64,000 nucleotides of DNA from Candidatus Gastranaerophilales bacterium (GCA_944323925.1 CALUUI010000005.1:1-64000); one strand, 5' to 3'; shown: positions 26,773-35,924, numbered from the stretch's first letter. The notes: a model not told the origin generated them from the sequence alone. A program made the numbers and translations.

Positions 26773-27789
26773 TTAGATTCCAAGCTCTGATTTTATTTCC
26801 GCTCTGATTGCTTGATTTTCCTCTCTACAACGTTTGAATGGCGTATATAAGGTCAGGCTTACTATTAACATTACTATTGACCCAAATCCAATTGCACTAC
26901 AACCAAGACTGTCAAAATATACTATTATCAATTTCAGCAAAAGATAAAGAGGTATGAGTAATTTTATAAAATGTCTTTTGATAAAGTTTACAGCCTTCTC
27001 CATTCCATCTGTTATTACTGCAGGAAAGGTTATTAATACTGATATACATATTGGAATAAAGCACTCTATACCTATACCATACTTATCATCCCAAGAGTAG
27101 GATATAAACGGCATACTTAAGGCTAAGGACAGAATTGTCCATACCAAAAACGTACACGGGATACTGTTATATATTCGACAAATCTTTTCTCGCATTTCCT
27201 GCTTCAATGAAGTTATAAATACCCAAGGTTCATAAGAGACTAGAATATCTACTAATATTGGCATAAATATTGGTAACAAGAAAAATACAACAAAACAGAT
27301 TGGGATTAGCAAAAGAAAGGAACAATTTCCTAAAGATTCTCCAATTCCAATACTAATATCATACATACACCTTAATAAAAAATTTAAGGATGAAAGACTT
27401 GAATTCAAAAAATTATCTTGACCAATATCTGTAGGGTAACTCGGATTACCAAGCGTTAACATACCATATATTATAATTATGGCAGGTAAAAGAACTATAT
27501 AAAATAACCGTCTTTTTAGATTATTCTTTTTTATTTTATACATCAGTTTTAATATTAATCTGTTTTTGGTAAATAGAAAAAAACTAAGGTAAAACGATAA
27601 CAGTGCAAAACTAAATATTAATATTTCTTTGGAATATCCACAAAAACTAACATAATAATTCTCAGATGGAAAAACTGAAAATCCTAAAATCAGGAGAAAA
27701 AACATTCCTAAGTAGAGCAGGAAAAATATAGTTACCACTATAAATATGATACCCTCTATAAATGATGATATATTAAACCTTTTGGACAT
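26773..27789 (-). CDS. Tandem paralogous polytopic membrane protein, copy 2
   Basis: 338 residues from ATG 27789, preceded by AAAAGGAG. N-terminal half shared with copy 3, C-terminal half closer to copy 5 (VWTILSLALSMPFIS, ECFIPICISVLITFP, LGCSAIGFG). The tail reads KRCREENQAIRAEIKSELG, a slight variant. Some eight membrane segments are predicted by eye. Function unknown. Confidence 0.78.
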   Translation of the reverse strand: MSKRFNISSFIEGIIFIVVTIFFLLYLGMFFLLILGFSVFPSENYYVSFCGYSKEILIFSFALLSFYLSFFLFTKNRLILKLMYKIKKNNLKRRLFYIVLLPAIIIIYGMLTLGNPSYPTDIGQDNFLNSSLSSLNFLLRCMYDISIGIGESLGNCSFLLLIPICFVVFFLLPIFMPILVDILVSYEPWVFITSLKQEMREKICRIYNSIPCTFLVWTILSLALSMPFISYSWDDKYGIGIECFIPICISVLITFPAVITDGMEKAVNFIKRHFIKLLIPLYLLLKLIIVYFDSLGCSAIGFGSIVMLIVSLTLYTPFKRCREENQAIRAEIKSELGI

Positions 27790-27802
27790 TTTCATACTCC
27801 TT

Positions 27803-28843
27803 TTAGATTCCAAGCTCCGATTTTATTTCTGCTCTGATTGCTCGGTTTTCCTCTCTACGGCGCTTGAAAGGCGTATATAAGGTCAACATTATTAATAGCA
27901 CTACTATTATTCCAAAGAAAAACATACCGTATCTTATACTGTCAAAATAAAGAATTTTAAATTCCAGCAATATAAAAAACGGTATAAGTATTTTTATATA
28001 ATGTCTTTTGATAAAGTTTACAGCCTTTCCCATTCCATCTGTTATTACTACAGGAAACGTTATTAATAATGCTATTGCTACAGCAGCAATATTTTTTAAT
28101 AATTCATTTTCTAATAATTCATTTTCTATAGCGCCCACTAGTAGTGAACAACTTAAAAACATTCCTGTACTCAACAATATCCACAACAAAAACGTACACG
28201 GAATACTGTTATATATTCGACAAACCTTTTCTTTTACTTCTTGTTTCAAAGAGGTTATAAACTCCCACGGCTCGAATAAAATGACAAATTGAAACAGTAT
28301 ATATATACATATAAATGAGAAAACAACTATTAGAAACGATAAACCTGTACTTTTAACTAATAAAAAAGGGACTTCACTAAGACAAAACACCGTAAATGTC
28401 AAAATTATAAGTGATATTGCAGAACATTTATCCATTAAAGAATCTGCTATACTATACATTGTTGAACTAAACATATCTACACTACGATTAACATTATTTA
28501 TATCCAAAAAAGTAAAATATGTATATGCTATAAATACTAGCGGAAACAATATAATATATAATTTCCATCGTAAAGATTTATTTTTCTTTATTCTATATAC
28601 CATTCGCAAATTTTTTTTGTTTTTTGTAAATAAAAAATAGCTCAAATATAAAATACTTATCGGAATACAAGATAATAGCAACATGGTAAAATAAATTAAA
28701 TTTGACCCAACAATCTCTCCATTTGGACCCGAAAAAACTCTTAATACTAAAATAAAAAGACCGTTCCAAAATACATAAATTACGATTACACTAAGTAAAA
28801 TCCAATCTACAAACGATGATATAATATTAAACCTTTTGAACAT
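27803..28843 (-). CDS. Tandem paralogous polytopic membrane protein, copy 1
   Basis: 346 residues from ATG 28843 (GGAG seven bases upstream; an earlier in-frame ATG at 28861 lies before the ribosome site). First of the five genes, right behind the palindromic promoter. N-terminal half like copy 4; the C-terminal half carries a short local duplication, ENELLENELLKNIAA, where the others read ENELLERVAA. The KICRIY-type motif, GMGKAVNFIKRHYIKILIPF and the ENRAIRAEIKSELG tail are conserved. Function unknown; expansion and mosaicism suggest diversifying selection. Confidence 0.8.
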   Translation of the reverse strand: MFKRFNIISSFVDWILLSVIVIYVFWNGLFILVLRVFSGPNGEIVGSNLIYFTMLLLSCIPISILYLSYFLFTKNKKNLRMVYRIKKNKSLRWKLYIILFPLVFIAYTYFTFLDINNVNRSVDMFSSTMYSIADSLMDKCSAISLIILTFTVFCLSEVPFLLVKSTGLSFLIVVFSFICIYILFQFVILFEPWEFITSLKQEVKEKVCRIYNSIPCTFLLWILLSTGMFLSCSLLVGAIENELLENELLKNIAAVAIALLITFPVVITDGMGKAVNFIKRHYIKILIPFFILLEFKILYFDSIRYGMFFFGIIVVLLIMLTLYTPFKRRREENRAIRAEIKSELGI

Positions 28844-28857
28844 TTTCATACTCCTAT

Positions 28858-28901
28858 ACAAGATGTATGCAGATTATAGCATACATCTTGTACATTTGCA
28901 A
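28858..28901 (-). promoter_or_regulatory. Promoter with -10 box inside a 13-bp inverted repeat
   Basis: On the minus strand: TTGCAA (28901-28896), exactly 17 bases, TATAAT (28878-28873). The -10 hexamer lies in the 8-base centre of a perfect inverted repeat, ACAAGATGTATGC (28891-28879) and GCATACATCTTGT (28870-28858). The transcript would begin within the second arm, only some 20-25 bases before the ATG of copy 1. A dimeric repressor bound to the repeat would cover the -10 box, so I read it as an operator. There is no T-run, so it is not an intrinsic terminator. Confidence 0.65.
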
Positions 28902-28913
28902 ATTTTAATATAT

Positions 28914-30668
28914 TTACTTATATAATAGCCTTTCAAGTTCTTTTGGAGTATATTTTAATCGCAGCATTAGCATATAATTTGTTAACTCGCCTTTCTCTTG
29001 CTGACGGTGAGCGATATTATTCACTTCAATTATATAGTCAAATTTTTTGCCATGTGGACGCTTATTAAAATCATAATAATCTAAAAGCAGCATATTCAAA
29101 TTGCCATATCTATCCATATAAGCATCATATATATGTCCATTACCAATTACTGTAGCTAAATCTCTCGTACCGTAAAAACTAATAATATCCGACGGTCGGT
29201 CTTTGAATTTACCGTTTTTAATAGAGTTTATATTATTTTTTATAAAACTCTTTACCGGTAAACTGTTTCTAACTTCCTGTACCAATTGAGAAGAAGCGTA
29301 TGGACATACCAATAAAGTATTCGGGTTTATTTTATCATTTATTTTTAGTATATGCTGTTTCAAATTATTATTTTTCAAAGTATCTACATTCGCATAATAA
29401 TTTTCTGTATCATTTTTCTTGTATGCCTCCGGATCTAATGATAATTGATAATACTTAGCTGATAACTCTTTACCATTTCCTTTTGCCAAACCAACACCCC
29501 AATCCCCTAATTCCATGACAATAGATTTTTGTGCCACCCTTTCAGTATTCAATGCATCTTCTTCTGATTGAATTTCTCGTAATAAGGATTGTGCCCCTTT
29601 AAATCTTTTATTCATACTTCGAGAAAAAGCAATTTGTCCAATATCACCGATTATTCTCATAGATTTATTAAATAGATGTTTCGTACCATTAATAGTATTT
29701 CCCGCTATCTTTTTTAACGCTTCTTGATAACTTGCTAATGTTTCAACAGCTTTTTTTATCTCCTTATAACCATTTTCTTTTATCAAATCTTTTAGCAAGT
29801 CTAGTTGGTGTTTTGTAAGGGAATACTTCTTTGCTACCTCGCCTTGCAATAAAGGGATATCCGTTTCATAACCCGCAGGAGAAACATTTGGGCTAACTTG
29901 CGGAATGTCAAATTCATAATCCGATTGGGAATCATCCGTTTCCACTTGTGGCAGTTCAAATTTGTAATCAGATTGGGAATCCTCCGTTTCCGCATGCGGC
30001 AGTTCAAATTCGTAATCACTCAGACCATCCTCGGGCAAGCCATCAATTTGATAATCAACCGTTGTTGCATCCGGTGACAAGTCCTGCCCGTAAGCCAGTC
30101 TGTAATCCTCCAAACCATCCTCGGGCACATCAATACCATAATCAATTTGGAAATCATACAAATCCTCCGGCAGAATGTCAAAGTCATAATCAACTTGGAA
30201 ATCATACAAACTCTCTGTCGGAAAGTCAAACCCATAATCCACCTGTGAATCATTTTCTATGGCTTCATCAGGAAACACTAATTCGCTTTCATTCGGCGCA
30301 TTAGTTTCTCCCTTCATTCTTGACGAATCAGTATCATTAAAATATTCGTCTATACGTTTTTGAAGATTGCTCTTATAATCCTGATATTCCTCTTTGACCG
30401 GTTTATTTGGATTAGAACGCCCGGACTTGCTCCTGTAGTGCGCTGAAACAACCGTCCCGTCATCTCTTGTGTATTCTCTTACATATACAACATCATCAGA
30501 TGACCTTAATACAGCATCACTCGGAAACCCGATTTCGCCATACTGATACGTAAGAGCATCTTGGTAATATTTACCCAGTTCATTGTCCATCTTTACTACA
30601 TCTTCATAACTGAAGATTTTATTGTCGTTTGAAATTTTGTTAACAAAATTTCTTAATGTATTATTCAT
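28914..30668 (-). CDS. Terminase-coupled protein with acidic Asp-Tyr-rich repeats, unknown function
   Basis: 584 residues from ATG 30668, which overlaps the terminase stop as ATGA and has AAGGAG upstream. N-terminal ~130 residues are soluble with VYVREYTRDDGTVVSAHYRSKSGR; next comes an acidic repeat region (about 140-280) of DYxFDxP / LYDFQxDY type units; then a helical region and a C-terminal ~150 residues with FYGTRDLATVIGNGHIYDAY and LLLDYYDFNKRPHGK. I recognise no named domain. Being cotranslated with TerL, it belongs to the phage operon; it could be an ejected virion protein or an effector carried by the particle. Confidence 0.65.
   Translation of the reverse strand: MNNTLRNFVNKISNDNKIFSYEDVVKMDNELGKYYQDALTYQYGEIGFPSDAVLRSSDDVVYVREYTRDDGTVVSAHYRSKSGRSNPNKPVKEEYQDYKSNLQKRIDEYFNDTDSSRMKGETNAPNESELVFPDEAIENDSQVDYGFDFPTESLYDFQVDYDFDILPEDLYDFQIDYGIDVPEDGLEDYRLAYGQDLSPDATTVDYQIDGLPEDGLSDYEFELPHAETEDSQSDYKFELPQVETDDSQSDYEFDIPQVSPNVSPAGYETDIPLLQGEVAKKYSLTKHQLDLLKDLIKENGYKEIKKAVETLASYQEALKKIAGNTINGTKHLFNKSMRIIGDIGQIAFSRSMNKRFKGAQSLLREIQSEEDALNTERVAQKSIVMELGDWGVGLAKGNGKELSAKYYQLSLDPEAYKKNDTENYYANVDTLKNNNLKQHILKINDKINPNTLLVCPYASSQLVQEVRNSLPVKSFIKNNINSIKNGKFKDRPSDIISFYGTRDLATVIGNGHIYDAYMDRYGNLNMLLLDYYDFNKRPHGKKFDYIIEVNNIAHRQQEKGELTNYMLMLRLKYTPKELERLLYK
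29837..30257 (-). repeat. Coding repeat region, acidic Asp/Tyr/Pro-rich units
   Basis: Roughly eight degenerate units of 14-20 residues built on DYxFD(L/I)PE(D/S)xLxDxQ, later on SDYxFELPQxETxDSQ. The last units are near-identical in DNA, suggesting slippage-type expansion. In protein terms the region should be extended and strongly negative. Confidence 0.7.
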
Positions 30669-31984
30669 AATTTTTCTCCTTTCAGCTCTGTTTTTATCTG
30701 CCAATAATACTCGACTAAGTAACTTGCAGCATCAAACGGATGTTCTAAAAACTTTAGTTTTCTATCCCTTCTTATTTGTGTTATCGTCGGGACATCAACT
30801 ATACTTGTACCCTCTTTAAAACCCAGATTGTAGATGTTATATAACAGCCATTTGCACTTGGGGTCCACAAATAAATGTACTTCATTACTATAATTCTTTA
30901 CCCTTGCATTAAAAGCTGATATACGGCTTAGGATAGGCGGATTATAATTCCTTAGTTTGAATTTTACGTTTTTATACCCGTAAGCGTTTAAACTGTTTTT
31001 TATAATCGCATAATTTGTGTATTCACTCTGGGTTGAACGGTTGTCGCCTGATGCGTCACCGTTAATAATGATTTCGCCCTGATGGTTTGGATATCGCCTG
31101 ATAAATTCTTCTATACATTCTTTTGTAGTTGTTTTTTCAATAACCAATTCATCAAAGAAATAAACATTATTTTCATCTTTATGCGCCAAACACCAGCACA
31201 TCGGATCAACGTTAAAGTCACAAGTTATGTGCAGCGGGATTTCTGAATTGTATTTCAAGTATTTTAAATTATCTTTAGAGAAATTCTTAACAACCAGACC
31301 GCTGGAGTAGTTACCGAATTCGCCCAGCACGTTAATCCTGTAGTACTCATTGTCAAAACTCTCCTGCATTGATTTGATAAAATGCTCGGGAAGATAAATA
31401 TTATTAGTAGTTGGCGCCATTATAATCCGATAATTGGGATGAGGATGCTCGATAAATCGCTCGTAAATCCATCCTTTTGAAGACTGCGGATTAGTATGAC
31501 CGAATAACCTGTATCTAAAATCGACCCAGTCTTTTTGGCGATAAGTATTCCTTAAACGCCCAAGAAGCTGTTTAAACGAAGTATCAGTCAGCTGCGAAGC
31601 CTCCTCAATCTCTGCCCAGTGAAGGTTTAATGATTTTATCTTTTCCGGGTTATCAAGACCGCAAAATAATATTTCAGAACCGTTTTGAAACTTTATCCGT
31701 TTATCCGATTTGCTATACAAATAATGAACATCAGGCACATATCCGAGTAGTTCCAGATGCTCAAAATACGTCACCAAAGTAGTCTTTCTGACAAGCTCAT
31801 ACTCTTTTGCACCGACAAGCCCCCGACAGCCGGGATACTTTCTTGCTAAAAGTATCCCGAGCAGGGCTCCGCACCAAGTCTTGCCGCTGCCATACCCGCC
31901 TTGATATATTGCTACATCAAGGCTTTCGTTATGGGGGATTTCTATAAACTCTCGCTGTTTGGGTAATAACTTGTATTCAACCAT
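30665..31984 (-). CDS. terL: Phage terminase large subunit
   Basis: DNA-packaging motor with ATPase and nuclease domains, 439 residues. Walker A GGYGSGKT (29-36), Walker B with catalytic acid AEIEEAS (about 134-140), and a coupling SGRLR-like LLGRLRNTY. The RNase H-fold nuclease acids appear in CDFNVDP (about 253), INGDASGD (about 305) and HPFDAASYLVEYY (about 416-428), so the enzyme should be active. Here it is one of the last genes of the late operon, far from the portal, as in T7-like phages. No small terminase is recognisable next to it. Confidence 0.9.
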   Translation of the reverse strand: MVEYKLLPKQREFIEIPHNESLDVAIYQGGYGSGKTWCGALLGILLARKYPGCRGLVGAKEYELVRKTTLVTYFEHLELLGYVPDVHYLYSKSDKRIKFQNGSEILFCGLDNPEKIKSLNLHWAEIEEASQLTDTSFKQLLGRLRNTYRQKDWVDFRYRLFGHTNPQSSKGWIYERFIEHPHPNYRIIMAPTTNNIYLPEHFIKSMQESFDNEYYRINVLGEFGNYSSGLVVKNFSKDNLKYLKYNSEIPLHITCDFNVDPMCWCLAHKDENNVYFFDELVIEKTTTKECIEEFIRRYPNHQGEIIINGDASGDNRSTQSEYTNYAIIKNSLNAYGYKNVKFKLRNYNPPILSRISAFNARVKNYSNEVHLFVDPKCKWLLYNIYNLGFKEGTSIVDVPTITQIRRDRKLKFLEHPFDAASYLVEYYWQIKTELKGEKL

Positions 31985-31988
31985 TTAA

Positions 31989-32483
31989 TCACCCAACCTT
32001 TGACTCACTTTTCTTTGAATTATTCGGTTCATCCCAGTTACAGAATTTTTGGTAGTTATCAACGCTATGAAATATTAACCAGCGATTAAAAGCTGAAACT
32101 CCCGAAATGTACAATAAACGTTCAAAAACACAGGTAGAAAAGTATCTGTCATTATCTACATAGTTGTGGTTTTCACATAATACATCGTGTATCATCGAAG
32201 GGATTAAAAACCTTGAATCGGTCTTTGAGCCAATCAATCGCCAAAATAGCCTCGGAATAGTCGCTCCGTCCCAACAATAACATTTGGGGATTACAAACTC
32301 GTATTTCTTTTGCTTTTGATGATTAAAAAGTACTACTTTTAAGCTAAGTTTGTTTTCAAACGGGTATTTTGCAACCGCATTCTTATCCGCTGCTGACATA
32401 CTGGGTAAAGCGTACCTAACTGATACAGAAGGACGTTTATCAAAAAATATCGCTAAATCTTTATCTTTATACCATTCTATCAT
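31989..32483 (-). CDS. DUF1353 phage protein
   Basis: 164 residues. CYCWDGATIPRLFWRLIG and FLIPSMIHDVLCE match the DUF1353 pattern (DGASIPRxFW ... aHDxLy), a small family found in tailed phages and often near lysis or tail genes. The exact role is unknown. It lies between the 81-residue secreted protein and the terminase and is four bases from the latter. Confidence 0.75.
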   Translation of the reverse strand: MIEWYKDKDLAIFFDKRPSVSVRYALPSMSAADKNAVAKYPFENKLSLKVVLFNHQKQKKYEFVIPKCYCWDGATIPRLFWRLIGSKTDSRFLIPSMIHDVLCENHNYVDNDRYFSTCVFERLLYISGVSAFNRWLIFHSVDNYQKFCNWDEPNNSKKSESKVG

Positions 32484-32523
32484 TCACCAAAATCTCCATC
32501 TGATACAAAACAACAACCCAAAC

Positions 32524-32769
32524 CTAGTTTCCAGATTGTAAGGAACTACTAATACTATCAAGTTTTCCGTTGACTTGAATAACAATACAAAACCAGTTAT
32601 TCTTAACAGCTTGCATCTGTGAATTATCATAAGCAGGCTGTTTTTGAACAGCCACAACAGCCCTGTTATCATTAAATATCTGGTTTGCACTTTCAGTATT
32701 TTCAGTATCAGCGCAAAGACCGCTTAATCCGATTAACAAAATCCCTAATATAAAAAATATCCTAATCAT
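32524..32769 (-). CDS. Small secreted phage protein, possible lysis accessory
   Basis: 81 residues. The N-terminus MIRIFFILGILLIGLSGLCA is a signal peptide with a likely signal peptidase I site after LCA; the cysteine context (GLC) is poor for a lipobox. The remainder is short, polar and of no recognised family. Position next to the DUF1353 gene and terminase makes an outer-spanin-like role thinkable, but nothing in the sequence proves it. It directly abuts the preceding gene. Confidence 0.5.
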   Translation of the reverse strand: MIRIFFILGILLIGLSGLCADTENTESANQIFNDNRAVVAVQKQPAYDNSQMQAVKNNWFCIVIQVNGKLDSISSSLQSGN

Positions 32770-33288
32770 TTACACATCTCCTACTTCCGGCTCATTTTGA
32801 GTTAGCAATGCAGTATAATCTCCTGTTTCAAAAAACGTATTAAGTTGCTCATCTGTAAAGCCTAACAGTGTACCAATTTGCTGAACATAAGGATTTCCCC
32901 TATAAAAGTTATTAGCTTTTAGTTCTATTTTCAAAGCCTTTATATCTACTATAGGTGTACCATCCTCTGCTAAAGGTTGAGCTTCTAAATAAGCGATAAT
33001 ATCGTCAAAGTCCATACCTTTTGCTTTATAAATTCCCCGTTCAACATCCGCACCTGTCAGATTGAGCATTGCTATTCTTTCAGCTTCTTTCTGCGCTTGT
33101 TCTTGTTCATAGTTGGGGTTTATTATTACAGTTTCTGTTTCGATATCCCAAACATACATGTCAGGGGTTTCAATATAAGCCTTAAAAAACGACTCGCTTA
33201 CTTCATAATTTATAACAATGTCACTTACTATTCTAGCTTGACCTGCTCCGTTAATTTTATTATTCTCTATAAATATATAATATTTCAT
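32770..33288 (-). CDS. Phage hypothetical protein after tail fibre (assembly-like)
   Basis: 172 residues. Starts MKYYIFIENNKINGAGQARI and has a central acidic helix (EQEQAQKEAERIAMLNLTGADVERGI). Location directly behind the fibre and a start of this style recall small fibre-assembly or fibre-tip proteins (DUF4376-like), but the match is only by eye. Six bases separate it from the fibre gene. Confidence 0.5.
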   Translation of the reverse strand: MKYYIFIENNKINGAGQARIVSDIVINYEVSESFFKAYIETPDMYVWDIETETVIINPNYEQEQAQKEAERIAMLNLTGADVERGIYKAKGMDFDDIIAYLEAQPLAEDGTPIVDIKALKIELKANNFYRGNPYVQQIGTLLGFTDEQLNTFFETGDYTALLTQNEPEVGDV

Positions 33289-33294
33289 ATTAAA

Positions 33295-35064
33295 CTACCT
33301 TACCTTTCTATAACCATTAAGATAAACTGCAATAGTACCAGTGTCCTCTACCGAGCCGTTTTGTATATTTAAAATTCTATCCGTACCAATAGGAATTATA
33401 ACTGATGATGTAGATATAGACTGGGAAGCAGTTACAGTCCTACAACCAGATACATATACAACACTTGGTATAACTGAAGTAAATACATTACAATATGCAG
33501 TATCGCCAGATGTAGTACTGGTTTTAGTATCTACACCAATTAATATTTCATATATACTTCCGTCATTAGGTAAATAGTTACTTAAGTCACAAGATTTAAT
33601 TTCTTCGGCTGTAAAACTTGCATTTACTAAAGTAACTCGGGTTGATAAACCTACCCATTGGCCGTCAATATCAGTTGCGTTAGCTTTCATCTGCAATTCA
33701 TTTAACACTTCCGCAACATCAATTGATGTTACATTTTTTACCACATCGCCAACCTTGTAATAAAGCAACTTGTTGCTTGATGGCGGTTGTACGGTGTCAG
33801 AGCTGCCATAGATAGGATTTGAACGAGATGCATCAAAACCAAGTTGTTTTAAGTTTCCATAAACCGCACTTGCTGAAATTCCTTGTGTCTTTAGATATTC
33901 TGCATATAAAGCACCTTCTTCTGCTTCTTGGTCCGATGTAAAAACAAGGCGCTGAACTTCACCTGTAATATTTGGCAACCCTACTTCGTTATATTGGTTT
34001 ACCAATGAAGTATCAAGCGTAAATTGATGGAACCATTTAGACCTAGGCAAGTAGAATTGGTTATTTACACTATCAAGAATATAAAAGTCTGCTACACCAG
34101 TAGTATCAAATAATGAGTCTACACTATCTTTTACCCCTATATCAGCGATATACCTGCCATCTGTAGACTTTTTACAAGCTATACCTCTATAAGTAGTATC
34201 ACTTCCACCTTCATACAGTTCTTTAATCTTATTAACTGCATCAGGATAAACCATTGTTACTAATGAACCTTGTAACAACCATCCTACGGCTTCTTCATCT
34301 TGTAATATATGGTCTGTGATTTTTGTATCAAAAAGGTTAAAATCACTACCGCTATTTTCTTTTATAACTTTTTTTGCATCCTCAGTTATATTTGATAAAT
34401 CAACATCTGCTCTGGTTGCCAGAGTACTTATTGCTTCCTGAGCTTGGTCATTAAAAAATTGCGCCTGTTCAGCATAATATTTTGCACTATAATCTTCACC
34501 ATTAACTAAAACTCCCGATGTTGCCCATTGTTTTGCTAATGATGCATTATCATAGGTTTCTGCTGCTTTCTGCTTTATATCATCATTTAATTCAAGTATT
34601 GAATTAAGTTTGTTTGTTACTGTCTCATCAGATTGCTTCATTTTATTTAAATATCCCTCTGCAACCGTTTTAGACAATCCCACAATACTCATATCTACAT
34701 TAAATTCATTTTGATAAACTTTTACATCCAACTGAATTGACTGCTCAGAAATTTGAGATGTATTTGCAACCTTTGTAACAACATTAAAGGGAATTACTGT
34801 AGTTACTGTTCTTATCCTTGATTCTGTATCGATAATCTTTAAGGTTCCATACATTTTACCTTGTTTTAATTTTGATGTAACTTCATTCGATAGAATAATT
34901 TCAATATACTTTGCCGATAAATCCGGATAAAGAAGTTCAATATTATCAATTTCAAAAACAGCTTTAAATCCGGCTAAATTTATATCTGTATTAAAATTAA
35001 CTACAAGATATTGATTATCCATGAAATCAGTATCATCGCCTTTTACAATTGTAATATATGCCAT
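33295..35064 (-). CDS. Phage tail fibre / receptor-binding protein
   Basis: 589 residues. The N-terminal ~110 residues (MAYITIVKGDDTDFM ... VTTVIPFNVVTK) look like a BppU-type baseplate or tail attachment domain; a helical spacer follows (KMKQSDETVTNKLNSILELNDD, YDNASLAKQWATSG), then fibre-type sequence with NLFDTKITDHIL, DFYILDSVNNQFYLPRSKW and a C-terminal beta-rich end. The FYLPRSKW pattern recurs in many phage fibres. It probably contacts the host surface. Confidence 0.75.
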   Translation of the reverse strand: MAYITIVKGDDTDFMDNQYLVVNFNTDINLAGFKAVFEIDNIELLYPDLSAKYIEIILSNEVTSKLKQGKMYGTLKIIDTESRIRTVTTVIPFNVVTKVANTSQISEQSIQLDVKVYQNEFNVDMSIVGLSKTVAEGYLNKMKQSDETVTNKLNSILELNDDIKQKAAETYDNASLAKQWATSGVLVNGEDYSAKYYAEQAQFFNDQAQEAISTLATRADVDLSNITEDAKKVIKENSGSDFNLFDTKITDHILQDEEAVGWLLQGSLVTMVYPDAVNKIKELYEGGSDTTYRGIACKKSTDGRYIADIGVKDSVDSLFDTTGVADFYILDSVNNQFYLPRSKWFHQFTLDTSLVNQYNEVGLPNITGEVQRLVFTSDQEAEEGALYAEYLKTQGISASAVYGNLKQLGFDASRSNPIYGSSDTVQPPSSNKLLYYKVGDVVKNVTSIDVAEVLNELQMKANATDIDGQWVGLSTRVTLVNASFTAEEIKSCDLSNYLPNDGSIYEILIGVDTKTSTTSGDTAYCNVFTSVIPSVVYVSGCRTVTASQSISTSSVIIPIGTDRILNIQNGSVEDTGTIAVYLNGYRKVR

Positions 35065-35083
35065 ATTTTCTCCTTTAAAAAAT

Positions 35084-35659
35084 TTAATTATCCTCTTGCT
35101 TAATCATTCCGCAAACTCGCCAATAAACTCCGCCGCCACCATTATCACGACCCGCGGTTATTGTTATTGTGGTTGTACTTGCAATCTTTGCACCTGCTAT
35201 ACCTATATCCCAGTTTCCATTTGTATATGATTTTATACAACTTACATAGACTGAAGCATTTGTATTCGCTAATTTCTTAAATAAGGTCACATTTTTAGAG
35301 GTACTATTCATTGCAACATACCCTCCTTGCTCACACCAACCATCTGAATATAACCTATACCAATTTTGACCGGAGCAATAGGATTCTTTTACATACGCTG
35401 CACCTATTGTTGTTTTTATTTCTTCTATGTCTGTAACTACATTATCTATATTTTTCTGCAATTCTTCATTTGCAGCATTTGCAGCCTCGTTATTTGAAGA
35501 TACAATCGCCGATAATGATGATATACTCCCTGATAACGTTGTTACATTTGTATTTAAACTTTGCGAAACTGACGAAATCTTATCATCTAAATATTGAAAA
35601 TTGTTATTTACAACTTCAGATGATGCTACCGAGCCATATTCTATATTTGTTAAAGCCAT
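35084..35659 (-). CDS. Phage tail fibre-like protein with gp53-like C-terminal domain
   Basis: 191 residues. N-terminal phage-type start (MALTNIEYGSVASSEVVNNNF), then a coiled-coil stretch rich in Ser/Leu/Asn (about 25-85), then a C-terminal globular domain with WYRLYSDGWCEQGG and TAGRDNGGGGVYWRVCG, which is the pattern of the gp53-like fibre tip domain. Likely a trimeric short fibre or side fibre. It sits between the membrane/coiled-coil protein and the main fibre. Confidence 0.75.
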   Translation of the reverse strand: MALTNIEYGSVASSEVVNNNFQYLDDKISSVSQSLNTNVTTLSGSISSLSAIVSSNNEAANAANEELQKNIDNVVTDIEEIKTTIGAAYVKESYCSGQNWYRLYSDGWCEQGGYVAMNSTSKNVTLFKKLANTNASVYVSCIKSYTNGNWDIGIAGAKIASTTTITITAGRDNGGGGVYWRVCGMIKQEDN

Positions 35660-35679
35660 TTCATTTCCTTTCTTGCAAA

Positions 35680-35916
35680 CTATTCTCTGCCATTCATTAT
35701 TACGTCATATATTTTGTCTATTTTGGATTGAATATCCGTAAACTGTGCTTTTAAATCCTTAAAAGAACTCCAAGTCACATATTTCCTTTCTACATTCTCT
35801 AATATCTCTCTGTGTTTTTTTTCTAATTGTTCAGGAGAAACAAGAAGATGCTGCTGAACTAAAAATATAAAGACACAGATTATTACAGGGGCATATTCAA
35901 GAACTCTATCTTCCAT
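35680..35916 (-). CDS. Small membrane-anchored coiled-coil protein, holin/spanin-like
   Basis: 78 residues. One N-terminal membrane helix (APVIICVFIFLVQQHLLV, about 9-26) is followed by a charged helix likely to form a coiled coil (QLEKKHREILENVERKY ... QSKIDKIYDVI). This topology resembles inner-membrane spanins or accessory holins in phage lysis modules. No second partner is certain. GAGGA precedes the ATG. Confidence 0.5.
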   Translation of the reverse strand: MEDRVLEYAPVIICVFIFLVQQHLLVSPEQLEKKHREILENVERKYVTWSSFKDLKAQFTDIQSKIDKIYDVIMNGRE

Positions 35917-35924
35917 AATTCCTC

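Noticed and set aside
23676-28861. The repeated sequences as insertion sequences
   Set aside because: They are paralogous coding genes with aligned frames; there are no terminal inverted repeats or transposase motifs.
29948-30304. 118-codon His/Pro/Asn-rich frame opposite the acidic repeats
   Set aside because: It is the antisense shadow of the repeat region of the terminase-coupled gene.
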